A program made the position numbers and the translations under genes. Positions 44,276 through 51,581 of a stretch of 64,000 nucleotides of DNA are shown here, piece by piece (position 1 is the first letter of the stretch; each line of letters opens with the position of its first letter). Below the pieces are notes generated by a model that ran no database searches, had not been told where the DNA came from, and saw only the letters and a program-made list of their open reading frames with translations. The DNA is from Alteribacter lacisalsi (lineage in GTDB: Bacteria; Bacillota; Bacilli; Bacillales; Salisediminibacteriaceae): NCBI RefSeq assembly GCF_003226345.1, contig NZ_PDOF01000003.1:372001-436000 (forward strand). The letters are read 5' to 3'.

Positions 44276-44596
44276 CTAGAGCAGGTTGCCGAGCGGGCCG
44301 AGGTCGATGTTCAGGTCATCGTCGTCAAGGTTAAAGTGTTCTTTGAGTTCGTCCATTTTTTCCTCAAGGTTCATGAGGGCGACGCCGAGTTTTTCGATTT
44401 GTTCGTCGTTCAGGTTTCCGCTGTCTACGCGGCGCATGGCCTGACGTTCAACAAGCTGTCTGAGGAGCTCAATAACGGTCAGGACGAGCTGGGCGAGCCC
44501 TTCTTCGGCTTTTTCCGGGTCGAGTGACACGCGGCCGGTTGGCTGGTTTGTGAGTGATGTTGGACTGGCTGCTGCGAGTGAGTCTGTTCGGGTCAT
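44276..44596 (-). CDS. gvpK: Gas vesicle protein GvpK
   Basis: A 106-residue protein with the GvpK core: RVSLDPEKAEEGLAQLVLTVIELLRQLVERQAMRRVDSGNL, then a helical segment and an acidic C-terminus ending GPLGNLL. Essential minor gas vesicle protein. The start overlaps the gvpS stop (ATGA). RBS AGGAGG is about 10 bases upstream inside gvpS. Confidence 0.95.
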   Translation of the reverse strand: MTRTDSLAAASPTSLTNQPTGRVSLDPEKAEEGLAQLVLTVIELLRQLVERQAMRRVDSGNLNDEQIEKLGVALMNLEEKMDELKEHFNLDDDDLNIDLGPLGNLL

Positions 44597-44844
44597 AGTT
44601 TTTGGGCCTCCTTCATTTTGTCGTATGTGTCGTCATGGGTATCAGACTGGGACGACTGGATCAGGGTCTCAACGGACGTGAGCAGGATGCGCAGGTCCAG
44701 GTAAACGAGGTCGATGTCGGCAATGGAGATGGTGATGTCACCGCGGAGGACAACGCCTTTATCGAGGACACAGTCGAGTATATCCAGGAGTGAGACATCC
44801 TGGTTTTCCATGGGTTTCGGATCGCCTATGCGGCTCGTTTGCAT
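44593..44844 (-). CDS. gvpS: Gas vesicle protein GvpS (GvpA/J family)
   Basis: An 83-residue member of the GvpA/J/S family: ENQDVSLLDILDCVLDKGVVLRGDITISIADIDLVYLDLRILLTSVETL. It closely parallels B. megaterium GvpS, including the VYLDLR segment. RBS CGAGGTGA. Upstream, between gvpL and gvpS, lies repeat array A2, so this operon is interrupted there by about 170 non-coding bases. Confidence 0.9.
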   Translation of the reverse strand: MQTSRIGDPKPMENQDVSLLDILDCVLDKGVVLRGDITISIADIDLVYLDLRILLTSVETLIQSSQSDTHDDTYDKMKEAQKL

Positions 44845-44894
44845 GGTGCGGTCACCTCGGTTCTGTTTAGGTGGGTGGTTATGGTTTGCGCCCA

Positions 44895-45020
44895 GGGCTA
44901 GGTTTGGGGCTCTTAGTAAGGCCTTTAAAGGTCTTAAATTGGATTTAGGGGTCTTAGCTAAGCCTTTACGGGTCTAAATTTAGACTTAGGGGTCTTAGCT
45001 GGACCTTTGCAGCTCTTAGC
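44895..45020 (+). repeat. Array A2: six tandem 20-21-bp units inside the gas vesicle operon
   Basis: Family A units with the GGT/GCT core at 44909, 44930, 44950, 44971, 44991 and 45012, spacings 21, 20, 21, 20, 21. Two near-palindromes alternate: CCTTTAAAGG and CTTAGCTAAG. The last unit overlaps the gvpL stop codon. Same orientation as array A1. Confidence 0.9.
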
Positions 45021-45837
45021 CTTCCTCGAGCGAAGAGAAGTGATAGGCGGGCCAGGGTCCGGTTAGCTCGAAGGTGAGGCCGGCGTTTGCAGGGTCGCTG
45101 TTGGCAGCTTCTACGGCTTCCATGATCGTGCCTGACTGCTCGGAGTTGAGCAGATAGGCGCTGTTGAAGCACATCGCTTCGTTTCGGCCGGTCACTTTGC
45201 GGTCCCAGTTTTTCTTGATTTCGTGATCGCTGCTCATTTCCTTGAGGCTTTCGTGGAGCGCGTCGCATTTCTCGGCAATCTCACGGTCGGCCTGTTCCGA
45301 GACAAATTGGTCGAGCTTACGCCGTTCGAAAAACTGTTTGCCTTTGCTCATGCCTTCGATCGCCTTGTTTTTTTCGGCGATGACCGGGCTTGTTTCAAGA
45401 ACCGTCTCGGTAAACGTGTCGCGGTCGGCGTACACTTTCACGTTCCACTCTTCCTTGCCGGCAAGGGCGGAGAAGAGTTCTGTAAGGCGGTCCTGCTTCG
45501 TCTGCAGCGTCTGTTCGAGACTGACTGTGGTCTCGTAAATGGTGCCGAATTTGAGCGGAATAACCGTGAAGTCGCGGTTCAGGCGGTTCATCGTTTCGTG
45601 GTGATGAAACGCTTTTTCCTGAAGCCATTCCATGTTTTCGGCATTCTTTTTCAGTTCGTCTTCACTGAATTCATTTCGCTTTACCCGGCAGATGACGGCG
45701 GTCACCGGGCCGGTTTCGTGAAACTGAAGTTTTTCCTCCGGGTCGATGCCCGGCTGGTCAGAGGGGGCGGCATCGGCTATTTCGGATGTGGGAATGAGTG
45801 CGTACAGGTAGATGAGCTGGTCTGTTTTTGTCTGCAT
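45016..45837 (-). CDS. gvpL: Gas vesicle protein GvpL (GvpF/L family)
   Basis: A 273-residue GvpF/L protein: LIYLYALIPTSE at the start, FTVIPLKFGTIYE (about 90-102), GKEEWNVKVYAD, and the C-terminal TFELTGPWPAYHFSSLEEG, the family signature. These accessory proteins act in the assembly complex with GvpA. Its paralogue GvpF is encoded two genes upstream. RBS GGAGGGAG; its 3' end runs into array A2. Confidence 0.93.
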   Translation of the reverse strand: MQTKTDQLIYLYALIPTSEIADAAPSDQPGIDPEEKLQFHETGPVTAVICRVKRNEFSEDELKKNAENMEWLQEKAFHHHETMNRLNRDFTVIPLKFGTIYETTVSLEQTLQTKQDRLTELFSALAGKEEWNVKVYADRDTFTETVLETSPVIAEKNKAIEGMSKGKQFFERRKLDQFVSEQADREIAEKCDALHESLKEMSSDHEIKKNWDRKVTGRNEAMCFNSAYLLNSEQSGTIMEAVEAANSDPANAGLTFELTGPWPAYHFSSLEEG

Positions 45838-45855
45838 TGGGGCGTCTCCCTCCTT

Positions 45856-46113
45856 TTACTGATCTTCTTCCAGAGCTTCCCGGAGCTGCTGCTGTTCGAG
45901 CTCCTTGGCGACCCGGTAGCGCTGGAGCAGGATTTCCTCCTGCTTGTCGTAGGCTTCTTCGGAGATTTCCTCCATTTCGAGCATCATCTGCAGGTGGACA
46001 AGTTTCTGCTGGATGTGCTCGAGGTCGTACAGTTCCTTGTCTACCTCTTCCTTCACTTTCTCGCCGACCATAATCAGGGTATCGAGAGGCCAGGTGAAGA
46101 TTTTAAAGATCAT
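45856..46113 (-). CDS. gvpG: Gas vesicle protein GvpG
   Basis: 85 residues starting MIFKIFTWPLDTLI at ATG 46113, which overlaps the gvpF stop (ATGA). The rest is a charged helix with GEKVKEEVDKELYDLEHIQQKLVHLQ and an acidic end, as in GvpG, which is often found between the two GvpF/L genes. Longer in-frame upstream sequence belongs to gvpF. Confidence 0.92.
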   Translation of the reverse strand: MIFKIFTWPLDTLIMVGEKVKEEVDKELYDLEHIQQKLVHLQMMLEMEEISEEAYDKQEEILLQRYRVAKELEQQQLREALEEDQ

Positions 46114-46874
46114 GAGGCACCCTCTGCTTTCAGTTTGATGTTGATGAAGTTGTACGCCGGCCACGGACCGGTATATTTGAAGTCAAGACGGTCACCCCAC
46201 TCTTCGTGAATCTCGTTGACGAGTTCATCGAATGCCTGCTCGTTATCACGGTCCACGAGAAAAGATGCGTTCATAACCATCCGTTCGCTCACAGGGTCAT
46301 TGTTCCTCGCCGCATCGGCCTCTTTGGCCAGCTGCTGGAAAATCTCTTTGTCAAAGTGGATCTGCAGGTCGGTCATAAACGTGCGCGCTGCTTCCCCCAG
46401 CTTGATCCGGTCGTAGTATCCGGCCTGCTTGGATTTACCTTCAGCTCCTGACTTGAGTGACTGGATATTCGGGTTTTCCTGTATGGTACGCTCGATCCAT
46501 TCCTTTTTGCCAACAAGCTTGAGGCCCACTTCAATTTTGTTTTCGATTTTCGGGAAGATTTCGGTGAACTGCTTATAAAGTTTTCCCATGAGTATACGTA
46601 CGTCTTCTTTATTTTGCAGGACGTTCCCGAAGCTCATTGGGATTACGGTATACTTTTTCATAATGTCTGCAACCAGGTCCTGGTGGGCTTTCAGGTTCTG
46701 CCGGCTCGGCTCGTATATCTGAACCGGGGCACGGGTGACAACCATGGCAGCATCTTTATAAGGGATTGTATAGACTTTACGGTGCTCGCCGGCAAGCTTC
46801 ACTTTGCCGAACGTCTGGTCTTCTGCGGACGGAATCGCGCAGAACATGTAGATGCCTTCTGTCTCTGTGGTCAT
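46110..46874 (-). CDS. gvpF: Gas vesicle protein GvpF (GvpF/L family)
   Basis: A 254-residue protein with the GvpF/L layout: GIYMFCAIPSAED, KKYTVIPMSFGNVLQ, VGKKEWIERT and the C-terminal FKYTGPWPAYNFINIKL. It is an accessory, possibly wall-associated, protein needed for vesicle assembly. RBS GAGGGGGAT; it begins 15 bases after gvpN. Confidence 0.93.
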   Translation of the reverse strand: MTTETEGIYMFCAIPSAEDQTFGKVKLAGEHRKVYTIPYKDAAMVVTRAPVQIYEPSRQNLKAHQDLVADIMKKYTVIPMSFGNVLQNKEDVRILMGKLYKQFTEIFPKIENKIEVGLKLVGKKEWIERTIQENPNIQSLKSGAEGKSKQAGYYDRIKLGEAARTFMTDLQIHFDKEIFQQLAKEADAARNNDPVSERMVMNASFLVDRDNEQAFDELVNEIHEEWGDRLDFKYTGPWPAYNFINIKLKAEGAS

Positions 46875-46889
46875 GCAGGGAATCCCCCT

Positions 46890-48419
46890 CTATATCTTTT
46901 TAAGCTCTTTGGCAATTTTATCTTTGGCGTCGGTATCGCTGCTCTTTTCCTCCATGCACCGTTTAACGGCGTCAGACAGGACGTCTTTACAGAGCGTGAT
47001 GAAATCTTCATCCGACGAATTGATTGGGATGTTGTTATGCTTGGCGATGTCGCCGATCATAATTGAAGCACGGAAGCTAGGTCCCTGAACCTCTTCCTTC
47101 TCACAGAACTTGCGGATATTTTCCACCAGTTCCACGATCGTTTCTGCTTCCTCCTGCTCGATGCCGGTCCGATCCTTGATCATCTGGGCTTCCGTTTCGT
47201 TGGATCCGCGGGCAAGCTCAAGCGTAATCAGGCGATCCCGGATGGCGTCCTGTGACTGGAAAACGCCGGCATATTCGACCGGGTTACTTGTAAAGATGAT
47301 TTTAAAATTCGGGTGCACACGGATGAACGCTTCGTCCTGTTTGGTGCCGTAAAGGGGCAGCACGCCTTCTTCAAGGACGCTCAGGAGAAGGTTGTTCGTT
47401 TCCGGGCGGGAGCGTGTGAATTCGTCATACACGACGGTATAGCCGTTTTTCGCGGCTTTGGCGAGCAGGCCTTCACTCCGCTTTTCGTTCAGTTCCTCAG
47501 TGTACTTGTAGACCGTGCGGATGAAGTTATCCACGTTTTTCGAAGCTTTATAGCCGCTCGTGCCACCGATCAGATCAACGTTTGCCATCTCGTGGTTACC
47601 CTGGAGAAAAACGACCGGCTGGTCGTACAGGCTTGCGAGATACAGGGCAAGTGACGTTTTACCGACACCGGCTGGTCCAGTGAAATGAACCGGGTACCCG
47701 GCGTTCAGGTATTGCCTGGAGCGGGCAACGAGCTTCTCTACGTCATCAGTGACGACGAAATTTTCAAGGTCAATGTTGCGTGAGCGCCGGACCGATTCGC
47801 GGTCGGAGCTGTTATCTTCTGCGTCACGATTGTTGGATGAGTCATTTTGGGACTCGTTTTTGGAGTCTTTGTTTCGGTTTGCATCAGATTTTGAATTAGA
47901 CTTCGATTCTGAGCTGGATTTGGAGTCTTGTTTGCTAGATGAAGATTTGCTGGTGGAATTTGTGTTGGATTTCTCATTTGATTTAGTGCCTGATCCGGAC
48001 TTGTTGTCGGAACTAGATTTGGAGCTGGAATCTGATTTTGTGCCGGATTCGGATTTGTTTCCGGAGTCAGATTTGGTACTTGATCCAGCGCTGCTGCTGG
48101 ATTCCGATTTCGCTTCTGATTTTTTGCTGGAGCTTGAAGCTGATTTCTGCTGTGTGTCTGACTTGCTGTTTGTGTTTTTGCTGTTTTGCGTTTTATCTTC
48201 GGATCCGGTATTGGATGCGGATTTGGATTTTTGGTTTGAGTCCGTGTTAGAGCCGGACCGGGAACTGGTGCTTTTTTTTGATCCGGTACCGCTCTGCTGC
48301 GTGGACTGGCTTTTGTTTTTATTCGCTGGTGCGCTTTTTTGCCCGGAGGCACTGCGGCTGTTGTTTTTGCTCTTGTCGTTCTCTTTGCTGCCGCGGGTGA
48401 GTATTTTTTTCAGGCCCAT
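46890..48419 (-). CDS. gvpN: Gas vesicle AAA+ ATPase GvpN with a long Ser/Lys-rich N-terminal extension
   Basis: 509 residues against about 300 for usual GvpN. Residues about 10-208 are low-complexity, dominated by Ser, Lys, Asn, Asp and Thr. The AAA+ core then follows: VHFTGPAGVGKTS Walker A (about 244-256), VVYDEFTRSRPETNN Walker B, and TSNPVEYAG sensor 1. GvpN is a MoxR-type ATPase needed for vesicle growth. The extension looks unstructured. RBS AAAGGGAGG. Confidence 0.93.
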   Translation of the reverse strand: MGLKKILTRGSKENDKSKNNSRSASGQKSAPANKNKSQSTQQSGTGSKKSTSSRSGSNTDSNQKSKSASNTGSEDKTQNSKNTNSKSDTQQKSASSSSKKSEAKSESSSSAGSSTKSDSGNKSESGTKSDSSSKSSSDNKSGSGTKSNEKSNTNSTSKSSSSKQDSKSSSESKSNSKSDANRNKDSKNESQNDSSNNRDAEDNSSDRESVRRSRNIDLENFVVTDDVEKLVARSRQYLNAGYPVHFTGPAGVGKTSLALYLASLYDQPVVFLQGNHEMANVDLIGGTSGYKASKNVDNFIRTVYKYTEELNEKRSEGLLAKAAKNGYTVVYDEFTRSRPETNNLLLSVLEEGVLPLYGTKQDEAFIRVHPNFKIIFTSNPVEYAGVFQSQDAIRDRLITLELARGSNETEAQMIKDRTGIEQEEAETIVELVENIRKFCEKEEVQGPSFRASIMIGDIAKHNNIPINSSDEDFITLCKDVLSDAVKRCMEEKSSDTDAKDKIAKELKKI

Positions 48420-48425
48420 GGGGTG

Positions 48426-48695
48426 TTACCTCCCTTTTTCTTCGACTCTTGCTGCGCGGTATCGGAGGTTTTTCCTGGAAAAGGATTCGACTTCCAATTC
48501 TGAGTTGACACGTGCGTGATAGACACCGAGAAGCTGGTCGCGTCCGTATTTTTTCATATATTCTTTTTCTTCTATTACTTCGACTTCTACGTCCCATCCC
48601 TTTTCCTCGGTGACGATGGAGGTGATTCGGTAGACGGGGTAGACGTGGTCTTTGAAGAATACTTTGACTGTGTCGATGACTTCTTCGATTTTCAT
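48426..48695 (-). CDS. gvpR: Gas vesicle protein GvpO/GvpR family
   Basis: An 89-residue protein: IDTVKVFFKDHVYPVYRITSIVTEEKGWDVEVEVIEEKEYMKKYGRDQLLGVYHARVNSELEV matches the GvpO fold, for which the Bacillus member is named GvpR. It probably has a role in regulation or assembly. RBS AAAGGTGG. It lies 6 bases before gvpN and 91 bases after the structural gvpA gene. Confidence 0.85.
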   Translation of the reverse strand: MKIEEVIDTVKVFFKDHVYPVYRITSIVTEEKGWDVEVEVIEEKEYMKKYGRDQLLGVYHARVNSELEVESFSRKNLRYRAARVEEKGR

Positions 48696-48786
48696 TGTGG
48701 TATCCCACCTTTGGCGTCTGATTTTTGTACGCAGGAAAGAGAACCTGGTGCTGTGCTAAGCACCAGATTCTTCACTGCTGAGATGT

Positions 48787-49047
48787 TTAGGCAAAGTTCA
48801 GGCGGGCGGAGCCTTCTTCGGACTCTTCGTCAATTTCGCCCTGGACTTCATCGCGGAGCAGTCCTACAGCTTCCGCGTAGCGGAGCCATGTGTCAACAGA
48901 TGCTATGACAACGCGGGCTTCGATGGTGATGAGTTCGATTCCCACGAGGGAAATACGTGCATATAGGTCGATTACGACACCTTTGTCGAGGATGCGGTCA
49001 ATCACTTCGGCTAGACTTGATGAATCTGTACTTTTTTGAACGGCCAT
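48787..49047 (-). CDS. gvpA: Gas vesicle major structural protein GvpA/GvpB
   Basis: 86 residues from ATG 49047; the in-frame GTG at 49056 would place the RBS directly on the start. The core [58 protein letters not shown] is nearly identical to GvpA/GvpB wall proteins. It forms the ribbed protein wall of the gas-filled vesicle. Only one such gene is in this cluster, where B. megaterium has two. Confidence 0.96.
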   Translation of the reverse strand: MAVQKSTDSSSLAEVIDRILDKGVVIDLYARISLVGIELITIEARVVIASVDTWLRYAEAVGLLRDEVQGEIDEESEEGSARLNFA

Positions 49048-49065
49048 GTGCGGCACTCTCCTTTT

Positions 49066-49707
49066 TTAAGGCTTTTTGATATCATCTGAGCCTTTGATTT
49101 GTGTTGCGCTTTTGATGTCGGACGGTTTTTTGATGTCGCTGGTCTTTTTAATACCACCGTCCTCATTATCATCGTCCGAATCAGAGGAGCCTCCGCCGGT
49201 GAGTTCGTTGTCTTTTACTTCTTCTTTGGCGTCTTCTGCTTTGTCTGTAATGCGTCGTTTGGCGACTTTTGCTTTTTCCTGCAGCTGTTCTCCTGTGTCC
49301 TGGAGTTTGTCACCGGCTTCTTCTACGTTTTCTTTTACCTGCTCCTTGGTTTTCCGTACCTTTTCAAACAGGTTATAAAACTTCTTTCCGATAAACGTGG
49401 CTGCGGCGGCGTTTTTCGCTTTCGGGTGATCGTCGAGCTGTTCCTTTGCTTCTTCCTTCGCCTCTTCTTTTGCGGAGCCAAGGAGGCTTTTTGCTTTTTT
49501 CCGGACATTTTTATTCAGGAAGGCAAGGCTGCCGATGGCGAGTCCGGCTCCACCTGCAGCGAGGGCTTTGCGCCCCGTGCTGATTCTGCCTTCTTCTTGA
49601 GTATCTTCATCTTCTTGAATGTCATCATCTTCTTGAATGTCTTCTTCTTGAGTATCTTCTTCTTGAGTGACCTCTTCTTCTTCGGTGTTATTCGTTTCCT
49701 CTGACAT
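49066..49707 (-). CDS. gvpQ: Gas vesicle accessory protein GvpQ-like, with acidic and Lys/Ser repeats
   Basis: 213 residues. An acidic N-terminus with short repeats (TQEEDIQEDDDIQED), a Gly/Ala-rich hydrophobic segment (ALAAGGAGLAIGSLAFL), an amphipathic helical middle (KTKEQVKENVEEAGDKLQ), and a C-terminal repeat of S/T-D-I-K-K-P/T. Position after gvpP and before gvpA matches gvpQ of B. megaterium; similarity beyond composition is weak. The N-terminal repeat is also a DNA tandem repeat (TCTTCTTGAGTATC) and may vary in length. Confidence 0.7.
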   Translation of the reverse strand: MSEETNNTEEEEVTQEEDTQEEDIQEDDDIQEDEDTQEEGRISTGRKALAAGGAGLAIGSLAFLNKNVRKKAKSLLGSAKEEAKEEAKEQLDDHPKAKNAAAATFIGKKFYNLFEKVRKTKEQVKENVEEAGDKLQDTGEQLQEKAKVAKRRITDKAEDAKEEVKDNELTGGGSSDSDDDNEDGGIKKTSDIKKPSDIKSATQIKGSDDIKKP

Positions 49708-49821
49708 GTCCTGGCACGCCTCCTTTATCCAAATGTGGTTAAATCTTCATTTTTGCAGGGTAAAAAAAGAGAGGCTCGTGCTCTCTTTTTTAATAAACAG
49801 GCTTTTTGTGATGCAGTGTGG

Positions 49822-50448
49822 TTACTTGCCGGCTTTTTCTTCAGATTCCTGGTTTTCTTCGGATGTTTCTTCAGTTTCTGATTGTTCACCTTCTTCATCC
49901 TGCTGTGCGGATGGAGGCTGGCTTAAAATGCTAGTGTTTGAATCTTCGTTCGGATTTCCTTCGTCCTCGATTGTTGCAGCTACTTTGTCTGCTGATTCGC
50001 GCAGACCGTCTGCAGCTTCATTTTTCTTTTTGGACGTCCAGCTCGTGATGCTGTCCGTGATTTCATTCGCTTTATCCTTCAGACTCTCGTAGCTCTGGGT
50101 GGATGAGTCGACAACGCCCTGCCACGTTTCTTTTCCTTTTTGAGTAGTATCCTCGTATTTGCCCACGAGGTCTTCTCTTACTTCTTTTCCGCTTTTAGGA
50201 GTGGATAGGACGGCTGCTGCTGAAGCAATGACGGCTCCAATTGCTGCGCCGGCGATAAAGCTGCCGGTTGAGAATCCGCCTCCTGACGGTTCCTGCACCG
50301 GAACGTTTCCGTTCTGGCTCTGTGAGCGGTGGTGCTGTTGCAACGGCTCTTCATTCTGCTGCCCGTTCCCTTGTGATCCTGCGTGATCCTGCTGCGCTGA
50401 CTGGGGCTCTTCCTGCTGGTTCTGATGTTCGTTTTGTTTGCTGGACAT
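49822..50448 (-). CDS. gvpP: Gas vesicle protein GvpP (YtxH domain)
   Basis: 208 residues. A Gln/Asn/His-rich N-terminus (1-55), a YtxH-type hydrophobic segment FIAGAAIGAVIASAAAVL (about 63-80) followed by TPKSGKEVREDL, a helical region and an acidic tail. The YtxH family is the one named for GvpP. It is the first gene of the gas vesicle operon, with a strong TAGGAGG RBS, and a sigma-B-like promoter stands about 35 bases upstream. Confidence 0.85.
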   Translation of the reverse strand: MSSKQNEHQNQQEEPQSAQQDHAGSQGNGQQNEEPLQQHHRSQSQNGNVPVQEPSGGGFSTGSFIAGAAIGAVIASAAAVLSTPKSGKEVREDLVGKYEDTTQKGKETWQGVVDSSTQSYESLKDKANEITDSITSWTSKKKNEAADGLRESADKVAATIEDEGNPNEDSNTSILSQPPSAQQDEEGEQSETEETSEENQESEEKAGK

Positions 50449-50482
50449 TTCACATTCCTCCTAAACGTGATTTCTGTGGACT

Positions 50483-50507
50483 ATACCCTTATTGGAAGGT
50501 GCAAAAC
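50483..50507 (-). promoter_or_regulatory. Sigma-B-like promoter of the gas vesicle operon
   Basis: On the minus strand: GTTTTG (50507-50502), 13-base spacer, GGGTAT (50488-50483). The general-stress consensus is GTTTAA-N12-15-GGGTAT, so -10 is perfect and -35 matches at the first four bases. No good sigma-A promoter is visible nearby. Confidence 0.6.
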
Positions 50508-50731
50508 TGGAAATTCGCCCCTTCTTTCATATTTAGTTATTTTGGCGCACAGGGATTTTTTCAGGGGGTGGCATTGGGATCGTTTTTGCCTGTGTGGCGG
50601 GAAAATGGACAAATTTACCGTAATTTTCAGGATTCGATAAGGATTTTTCGGGGAAATAGATTAGGTATGAATACAGTACTGTGAATTTCCAGTGAACGAC
50701 GAAAATGAACACAAAGAGGTGACGGGTAGTT

Positions 50732-51289
50732 ATGGTGGAATACTATAAGATCAGTGATCTGGCAAAAGAAATCGGAAAGCACGCGAGTACCGTGGACAGC
50801 TGGTTTCGTAAACTCGAGGAACGGAAGCTTCATTATGTGAACCGGGCGGACGAGGAACGGATTTATGACGATCTCGATTTGGATATTGCCCGGTTTGTGA
50901 AGGAGAAACGCGAGGACAACTGGTCCATGGACGCGATCTTTAAGGAACTTGAGGGTGAGTTTGATCTGCGCCCGTTCCCCACTCATGGCGGTGAGGTTAA
51001 TATGGAGGAAATCAGAGAAGAACTGCGCCGCGAGCTCCAGGAAGAGATGCGCGAGCAGCGCGTGCAGGATCTGGTGCTGCGGCGAAAAATTGAGGCTGAG
51101 CTCGAGGAGGAGTCCCTCCGCCACTGGGACGGACTTCCTGAGACAAACCGTTTCCGCAAAGGCCGTTTCTTTATGAAACAGGAGGATCTGGAGAAGCGCG
51201 AGGAGTTTGTGAAGCGCTACGTGGACCGCCGCTTTGAGGAGAAGTTCCGCGAGATGATTAAGGATCGCGAAACGGTTCAGAAGAGCTGA
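50732..51289 (+). CDS. MerR-type helix-turn-helix protein with coiled coil, divergent from gvp
   Basis: 185 residues. The N-terminal winged helix-turn-helix (YKISDLAKEIGKHASTVDSWFRKLEERKL, about 5-35) is MerR-like; the rest is a long charged coiled coil (about 85-185) without an effector domain. It resembles RacA/DUF3967-type chromosome- or plasmid-associated proteins. Placed divergently next to the gvp promoter it may regulate the operon, but a partitioning role is equally possible. RBS AGAGGTGA. Confidence 0.72.
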   Translation: MVEYYKISDLAKEIGKHASTVDSWFRKLEERKLHYVNRADEERIYDDLDLDIARFVKEKREDNWSMDAIFKELEGEFDLRPFPTHGGEVNMEEIREELRRELQEEMREQRVQDLVLRRKIEAELEEESLRHWDGLPETNRFRKGRFFMKQEDLEKREEFVKRYVDRRFEEKFREMIKDRETVQKS

Positions 51290-51303
51290 ATATAAGATAA
51301 GAA

Positions 51304-51325
51304 GGCCTCCGCTGGTGCGGGGGCC
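51304..51325 (+). terminator. Intrinsic terminator of the MerR-like gene
   Basis: GGCCTCCGC pairs with GCGGGGGCC around TGGT, followed by five T. Confidence 0.88.
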
Positions 51326-51374
51326 TTTTTGGCGGTGGTGGCTGGTACAGGGAGGCATCGGGTACGGGGGCGGA

Positions 51375-51480
51375 GCGGCTAAGACCTCTAAAGAGAAAAT
51401 AAGGCCTCTAAAGGGGTTGCTAAAACCCTTAAAGGTCTTGCTAAAATCCCTAAAGGTTCAGCTAAGACCCCCAATGCCAA
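51375..51480 (-). repeat. Array A3: five tandem 20-21-bp units, inverted relative to A1 and A2
   Basis: Family A on the minus strand (TTTARRGG-TCTTAG; on the plus strand GCTAAGACCTCTAAA). Units start at 51381, 51401, 51422, 51443 and 51464, spacings 20, 21, 21, 21. It lies between the terminators of two convergent genes, past the far end of the gas vesicle region. Confidence 0.88.
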
Positions 51481-51531
51481 TCCACTACCCTCCCCTCCCA
51501 TAGCACCAGCCACTCGCCAGCATAAAAAACA

Positions 51532-51557
51532 CCCCTGCCGCGCGATTGCGGCAGAGG
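51532..51557 (-). terminator. Intrinsic terminator of the first oppA-like gene
   Basis: On the minus strand CCTCTGCCGC pairs with GCGGCAGGGG (one mismatch), followed by TGTTTTTT. Confidence 0.82.
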
Positions 51558-51581
51558 CATTTATCAATACACTATCATTCA

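Noticed and set aside
45223-46209. A 328-codon plus-strand frame across the gvpL-gvpG-gvpF region
   Set aside because: It is antisense to three well-supported gas vesicle genes, has no RBS, and exists because of their codon bias.
47738-48352. Long frames on both strands in the 5' part of gvpN
   Set aside because: They arise from the Ser/Lys-rich low-complexity coding sequence; translations are Pro/Thr- or Asp/Leu-rich without RBS.
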